Of a stretch of DNA of 64,000 bases, positions 57,670-64,000 are shown piece by piece (the stretch's first letter is position 1; each line of letters begins with the position of its first letter). A program made the translations under genes and the position numbers. This DNA comes from Coenobita brevimanus (Eukaryota > Arthropoda > Malacostraca > Decapoda > Coenobitidae), in the NCBI GenBank assembly GCA_032717465.1, contig CM064690.1:11857140-11921139 (forward strand), read 5' to 3'. Below the pieces are notes generated by a model. That model had not been told where the DNA came from and searched no databases. It worked only from the letters and a program-made list of their open reading frames with translations.

Positions 57670-59275
57670 CTCATTCGTCATTCTCTCTCTCTCTATCCCC
57701 ACTTCCCAGCAAGCCCTCACAAGGTTTTAGTCTCTTCGTACCGTCAGTGGTCACTCCCATTTCTCAGAGCATTGCTATATGCTTCCCCTGCTCTCGATTT
57801 TTATTTTTTATTTAATTTTCTTGGCTCCTCCAGTAAGTTTTTAAAATATTATTGTCTCCCAGTTAGTACTGATATTTTTCTTATTTTTTTCATTTCATTA
57901 GTTTTCCTACTTTTATTTTCTTCCTTTGAATTTTATATTGATACGATGTATATTGTTATGTTTTTCTCCTTGTACATAAAATTTACAGAATTCATCTACC
58001 GGTATACGAGTATTTGTTTCTCATCGATGCGTTCTGCACTGTCAAAATATTATACGAGAATTATATCTCCAAAAATATCTGAAAGGAGATAACGTCATAC
58101 TAAGATGATTTTCTGCATTAGCAGTTGTTAATTTTCTACATACAGTTTTATCTTTGGCTCATCTTTCTTTGTCTTTATTGTCTTTTCCATCTACTTCTGT
58201 TGCCTTTTCGCTTTATGTGTCAAAGTTTTAGTGCACTCCATCTACGTCTGTCGCTTTCCTACTGTCTCTGTCGAAATTTTTGATCCCTTCGTCTAAAATA
58301 GTTCAAAACCTCACCCTCTTTGCTAATCTGCTTCTCTCACCTGCTACGTTTCTTCCCATTTTGCTCTAATTATTTACAGGTTTGATTGCATCTTTTTCGT
58401 CTACACATAGCCCTTCCTTCTTTGTCCCTACAAAACTGCATTTCCATCTGATTCTCTCTCTGTTTCGTATTTCGCCTTCTCTTTTCTCACTATTTTCCAT
58501 TATAGTCACGTCTGCTTCCTTTAGTCGGTCTCTCAGTGTATCAACATCCATTATCGTCGTCTATGCCTCCTGCTGTATTCGTCGTTTCTGTTCATCTGTT
58601 ATTACTGTATTTTAAATCCTCTTCTTCTATGTTTATTTTGTTGCCCTTTCTTTACCTATTTATTTTCCCTCCTCTTCTTATATGTCTGTTTAGTTCTTTG
58701 CTCTCTGTTCCGTCTATATTTCCGTCCTCTTTATTTATTTCTGCGTTTTTTCTTGGTCTTTGTTAAATCAATGATCAAATGAAAACTTAAAACCCCCGGA
58801 AAAAAAATGTCAGACAATTAGCTACGTTTAGAGTGGCCATAAAACCCGACAAGAAGACGCCGGTAAAAAATTCCCAGTCCCTTTTACCAACCTCTTAACA
58901 CTTGGTTTATAGAAAGGAATATAAACGTGAGATTTTGTAGGCAGACAGTGGTTGCACTTGCAGAACTTGTGGAAGTCAACGATATAATACAGAATTTAAG
59001 CAGATGAAATGACACATTACGAGTACTGATCAATGGATATGCAGAAAGAGGAATTGAAAAAAGAAGACTTAGAAAAGTAACCAAATGTTTAGTAAGACAC
59101 ATAGATATAAAAGTTAGAGACCTAGAGAAGCAACCCGATATGGATAAATACGGTAAAAAGATAATAAGAAAATTTACACCTTCCACCCGTCTTTCAACAA
59201 CTGGCTTTTGGGGAGGAAAGTAAAAATGACAATTTCTGAGTAGACAGTTAAGTACTTAGGAAGATTATATATATA

Positions 59276-59315
<40 letters not shown>

Positions 59316-60343
59316 GATTTACAGATAACTAGAGATCCAAACAACAATCAGTATATTGGCAGTGAAACAGATGAATCGATAGACGAGCACATATAACCTG
59401 CTGTGCAACTGGAAGGCGGCGACTCCACGGTGACAGCAGCCTCATCTAGCATCTCTAGAGGAATGGAAGCTCATCTCCCAGTGCACATTTCGTTTGTCGC
59501 GTATATCCGTTTATTGATCATCTCTCTTGTACCTTCTGTAACTAATATTTTAATGGCTTATTGTCCTTAATTACTCGAAGTAGGGTCAGGGAGTAGGGTG
59601 AGCCTCTACACAGTACCACCACATGATGCTAGTTTTGTTTGTAATATTGTTCTAGATATCAAGTATTTAATACAAACAGTTCCATTGTGCATAAACAATA
59701 TACGGTTCCTCTATGGGTTGGTGGGCCACATTCACAGTTTCCGTAAATGCTATGACTGGCAATCAAAACTTTGCTGAAGGTGGCACTTCAAAGTGTCGCC
59801 CCCAGTGACTACCTTTGTTGTTGTTGTTGTTGTTGTGACCCCGGGCTCATATGAAACGTGAATCTGGTGGACTGCAGGCTCAACCTGCATTTCTCCCGCT
59901 GCCTTCATTCTGGTGGACAGAGATGGAGTTAAGGGGTTCATGTACTGTATAACCAGGCAGTTGAACTGCCGGGTGATATCGGTGCCAGAATAAGGTGTCT
60001 ATTTTTAGCACTATGACTACTGTAAGAGAAGAAACGGAGAGGCTTCACTATCCTAATCAGTTACATCCTCATTAGTGTCACAGGATTTCATCTCTATTAC
60101 TTCCAGATTTAATCTTACCAGAGAGAGATAATTTATACAGTGATCGGTATCAAACTAATTGCAGTTTTACTGCAGCCCGTATTCACGTATTCATTCAGGT
60201 TAGGCGTGACCCATTGCAGTAAATGTCTTAAAAACAACCTCCATTAAGTCTGTCACTTTCCAAGCGACATATATATATATTTTTTTTTGTTAACAAAATC
60301 ACTCCTCCATGTTGATCTTTCTCACTATAGTACCCTTGCATCT
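57670..60343. other. No gene recognised; (AT)n 59265-59312, (GTT)n 59815-59837
   Basis: T-rich DNA (57780-58770) gives long hydrophobic frames that are compositional. The remainder is AT-rich. No transposon domain was recognised. Confidence 0.6.
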
Positions 60344-60352
60344 ATCCAGAGT

Positions 60353-60406
<54 letters not shown>

Positions 60407-61960
60407 ACTCACTTAACATTCCATTCCTTCTTAACTTTTTCTCTCCTACTTATTTCCCCCTCTTCCTCTGCTGAGCTCCCCTCTCCCCCTGTCTTTTCTC
60501 ATCTATCTTTTCCCAATTTTTAATCAAGTTTTTGCTTCTCTCTCTTACCCCCTCTCTTTTGTTCCATTCTTGTATTTGCTCCCTTTCCTTGCTTTTCTCT
60601 TTCCTTTCCCCTCCTCCATCTCATGTTCGTTCCTTTCCTACTTTTCCTTCTCCATTTCCTCCCCTTTCTTTCCACCATCGTCATCACTCTTTCCTCTTTC
60701 CTCTCCTTTATTTCTTTTCACTTTTCTTCCCCTCTTCTTCCTGCTCTCCTTTCCCTTGTCTCATTTTTCTTTCTTCCTTTATTTCCTTTTCTTTTCCTTA
60801 TCTCCTTCTATATCCCTTCCTCTCTCCCCTCACTCTCTCTTCCTCTTCCCTACCCCCTCTCCGTCTCCCTCCTCCCACCCTTCCCTCCCCCTGCCCCTCC
60901 CCCACCCCCACCCTCCGACACTCAGCTGGTCGGCGACTCTGTGAGAAAGTGAAGACCACACCTGCCATCATCACTCACTTCCTCTCTGCCCCCTTACCCT
61001 CCAGTCCCTCTTACTCCCTGCCCCTCCCCCTCATATCTCCCTGCCCCTCCCCCCTCTTTCCTCCCTGCCCATCCCGCTCTTACTCCCAGTCCCTCCTTCT
61101 CTTAACCCTTCTGCCCCACCCCCTCCAACCCCCTGACCCACACCTACCGCTATCCCCAGCCAACAATCATTCATTTAAATCCGCTGCCCTTCTAACGCCA
61201 CTACTCCCCTGGCCCTTTTCCAGTGCCTCCACTCTCCCCGTCCTTCCTATCTCTCTGCCCCCTCCATCCTCTCGTTTCCCTCTCCAAAGCACCTGCTTCC
61301 CTTCTATTCCCCCATCTCCCTTTCCTACGCCGCTGTTATCCTACAATTCCCATGTTTCCCTTACTCACTCGACCCTTCTCAGTCACTTCACTTTCCTGCC
61401 TTTCTATCCTCGTCCTTAACTGGTTGAATGGTCTTGTTAGTTACAACCCTTCCTATACCAAATAACCAATAAAGGACCAACAGGTTTGTTGCTGTTTGCT
61501 TTCCTTTGTACTCTTTTATACTCCCTGTCCCTCAACCCCTCCAACTCCCCTTGCCCCTCACAGATTTCCCTGTCTCACTCTCCTAATGCTCTATCCCCTA
61601 CCTACTCCCAAGCAACTTTATATCTTCTTTTCTCTCTCTGATCCCCGTGTCTCCCACTCCTACCCCCAATCCCTCTTTCATAGTCCCCTGTCCCTCCTCG
61701 TACCCCTCCATGCCCCTTTCCTATGGCCTCCTTTCCCCTTCCCACCCCCTTGTCTCTCCTGCCCCTCACATACACCCACTTCACCCCCGCCCTCACAACA
61801 AGCGGTCCCGCCCTCACCCTTACCCTTACATCTGCCCTCACTGACAACACCCAGAGTCACTCATACGGTATTTAATCCTCACCCTTCTCTCACGACATTT
61901 AGTCACCCTGCCCTTATATTTTCACCCTAATGTAGTTTCGTCTTACAACACTCACATTTT
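60344..61960. repeat. Pyrimidine-rich tract (1.6 kb) with (TC)n 60354-60402
   Basis: The + strand is overwhelmingly C and T, with words such as CCCTCC, TTTCCT and CTCTCC, and short A/G-containing breaks at about 60925-60980 and 61410-61500. Frames up to 295 codons (60532-61419) consist of Ser, Pro, Leu and Phe runs only, so none is called as a gene. Such a tract can adopt triplex (H-DNA) structure; that is general knowledge, not shown here. Confidence 0.9.
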
Positions 61961-62003
61961 GCCATTCCTGTCACCTGCTACGACAGCATTAACCCTTGTC
62001 CTA

Positions 62004-62006
<3 letters not shown>

Positions 62007-62041
<35 letters not shown>
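62007..62041. repeat. (CA)n microsatellite
   Basis: Clean CA run after the pyrimidine tract. 62042-62269 has no recognised gene. Confidence 0.96.
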
Positions 62042-62043
<2 letters not shown>

Positions 62044-62269
62044 CGTAGGCCCTTCTCGTATTGTATATACAAACAGTGAACCCTGCTGTCATTTACATCT
62101 TAATCATAATACTATCCTCCATCCAAATTCTAGTCACACTTCTCACACACATGCTTACCCATGTCACTACCCTCACTTACAACATCCACAGTCGCCTTTG
62201 GCCTCACGTCCAACATCTTTCTTCATCCCTGCTAAGTGAGCAACCTTTGATTTCATTCTGCTGCACAGA

Positions 62270-64000
62270 GGAGTAGACTGTAGCACCAGTCGAGCAGGGC
62301 AGTACTCCCGAGGTGGATGGAAAGCTGATGACAGGGAGTGCTGGAGCTCCCGTTTCATCAGCCCTCAGGACTAGTTCCTGACCATCCCCCTTTGCTGAAC
62401 TTTTTCAGTGTCTCAGTTACACAAAGAGTAGGCCAGCATGCTCTCCAGTACAAATTTCTCTATCTTCACCAAACTACATGCACAGTACACACTACACTTC
62501 CTATTCAAAGATCAACAAAAATGGCGTCTATTAATCAAGCCTCGGAGTCCCCAGGGGGGGGGGACCATAAATGCCCCCGCCATCTGCCCCTCTCCCGGTG
62601 ACGACTCGAGGTGCCTGGAACCACTGTCTGACTCTCTTCTTCTTCATTTCTGCAACATTCGCGGCCTTTCATCTAACTTTCGCTATGTTGAGCACCACCT
62701 CTCCTCCTCTAAACCTCACCTTCTTTTTCTGACGGAGACTCAGCTGTCTGAGGCAACCGACAGCAAACCCTTTTCTGTATCCTCCTACTTTCTCTATACT
62801 CATTTCAAAGCCAAAGGTGGCTGTTGTGTATACATAAGCAACGACTTATCTTGCTCTCGTGTTCCTGAACTCGATTCTTCTGAATTCTCCACACTCTGGC
62901 TTCGGCTTTCCTGTCATTCTCTGACTAAATATATCTGTGCTGTTTACTTATCCCCTAATTCTACTGACTATCAAAAATTCTTCGACTATCTTACTTCTAC
63001 GATGGAACACATTCTGTCCATTTCTCCTTTCTCTGAAATCTCCATTCTAGGAGATTTCAATGTTCACCACCACCTTTGGCTCTCCTCTCCTTTCACGGAT
63101 CCACCTGGTGAACAAGCCTACATCTTTTCTATCCTTAATGACCTAGAGCAGCTTGTACAGCACCCTACCCATATCCCTGACCGCCTTGGAGAGAGCTCCA
63201 ACATACTTGACCTCTTCCTCACAACTAATCCTTCTGCTTACTCTGCTAATCTTTTCTCTCCGTTGGGCTCCTCTGATCACAACCTTATTACCTTAACCTG
63301 TCCTATCACTCTGGTACGGCCTGTGGACCCTCCAGGGAAACGTCGTCTGTGGCATTTTGGAGCCGCGAACTGGGAGGCCCTCAGGCAGTACTTCTTTGAT
63401 TTTCCCTGGAATGATTATTGCTTCCATGGCCATGAGCCATCTGAGTGTTCCTTGCGCATTATGGAGGTTATTCTCTTGGGCATGGAAGCATACATTCCTT
63501 TCTCATATCCTTTGACTAACGCAAGAAAGCCTTGGTTTAATCACGCTTGTTCTAATGCTGTCCGCAACAAGGAGAGGGCCTACAAAAGGTACCGGAGCCA
63601 ACCCATCCCTGAATCACATCATCTTTATGTTTCTGCCCGGAATCGTGCTAAGTCTGTTCTTCGCTCTACTAAAAATAATTTCATCCATACTAAATGCTCT
63701 CAACTCTCCAACTCGAATTCTTCCCGCTTCTTCTGGCACCTTGCCAAAAATCTTTCTAACAACTTTACCTCATCATCCTTCCCTCCTCTTTTCTACTCTG
63801 ATGGTTCTGTAGCTATTTCTTCTACTGATAAAGCAGATCTCTTCGCACAGACTTTCTCCTCCAATTCCATCTTAGACGATTCCGGTGCTGTTCCTCCATC
63901 ACTTCTCCCCTCTGACTTCCTCATGGCTGACATTAAAATTTCTTCAGTTGATGTATTTTCTGCCATCACTGGCCTCAGTACTAACAAGGCATATGGGCCT
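62270..64000 (+). mobile_element. Group B jockey/CR1-like LINE, 5' part, continues past the window
   Basis: The most complete 5' portion of group B: a 5' UTR of about 250 bp (start approximate), then the EN-RT frame up to the window end. Its last 100 bases match the start of the copies at 5204 and 16000. Being full at the 5' side and open to the edge, it may be a near-intact element. Confidence 0.85.
62521..64000 (+). pseudogene. Group B LINE EN-RT ORF, partial at window end, one frameshift in a G run
   Basis: The ATG at 62521 starts [15 protein letters not shown] run of 10 G (62554-62563) throws this frame to a stop at about 62599-62601. One base less would enter the frame that is open without any stop from there to 64000 (about 479 codons). 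That frame carries the endonuclease motifs [30 protein letters not shown] and SPLGSSDHN, then a linker with [13 protein letters not shown]. The RT leader [15 protein letters not shown] follows, ending at NKAYGP. The EN nicks target DNA for reverse transcription in this element class. The homopolymer position makes a sequencing or assembly error plausible. Confidence 0.85.

Noticed and set aside
60532..61419. 295-codon frame and its overlapping frames
   Set aside because: Ser/Pro/Leu/Phe low complexity from the pyrimidine tract; several frames are open at once for the same reason.

Overview
The window looks like nuclear DNA of a decapod crustacean (crab or shrimp type). This is an inference. 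It rests on very dense dinucleotide repeats, widely spaced exons, many non-LTR retrotransposon pieces of types I associate with decapods, tRNA-derived SINEs and a 100-N assembly gap. I see no bacterial operons, rRNA genes, CRISPR arrays or functional tRNA genes.

One host gene can be supported: a class I SAM-dependent methyltransferase (Methyltransf_11 type) on the + strand. Four coding exons are visible at 1089-1202, 8520-8686, 10316-10418 and 37469-37569. The first three join in phase and carry the SAM-binding motif VDVGCGSGQ. Exon 4 is one base short at a CCCC run, which breaks the frame. Introns are about 7.3, 1.6 and 27 kb. The C-terminal exon(s) were not found. Most of the first 38 kb is therefore intronic, and the transposons there sit inside this gene.

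The rest is mobile and repetitive DNA. Non-LTR elements fall into four groups. (A) RTE-like pieces with the C-terminal RWFGHVERM signature lie at 1290-2585, 7945-8475(-), 37793-38731, 53248-53976 and 56301-57081(-). (B) A jockey/CR1-like EN-RT family lies at 2800-3190(-), 5204-6860, 15395-16830(-) and 62270-64000, the last running off the window. (C) A diverged jockey-like remnant lies at 35340-36046(-). (I) A nearly complete RNase H-bearing element lies at about 20450-28260(-). DNA transposons include a 1962-bp piggyBac-like element nested in ORF1 of the I-like element, a second one at 36100-36872, a Harbinger-like MITE at 18552-19050, a Tc1-like remnant and a possible hAT end. Two SINE types are present.

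The most notable item is a 7.0-kb Ty3/gypsy-type LTR retrotransposon at 48753-55789, inserted in an (AT)n tract. Its LTRs are about 1.3% different. Its domain order is gag-protease-integrase-RT-RNase H, the order of Ty1/copia and of the unusual Gmr1 group. A group A LINE with a 9-bp target duplication splits its RT. Other structures include a 316-bp foldback palindrome (33310-33625), four degenerate tandem arrays with 120-190 bp units, and a 1.6-kb pyrimidine-rich tract (60344-61960).
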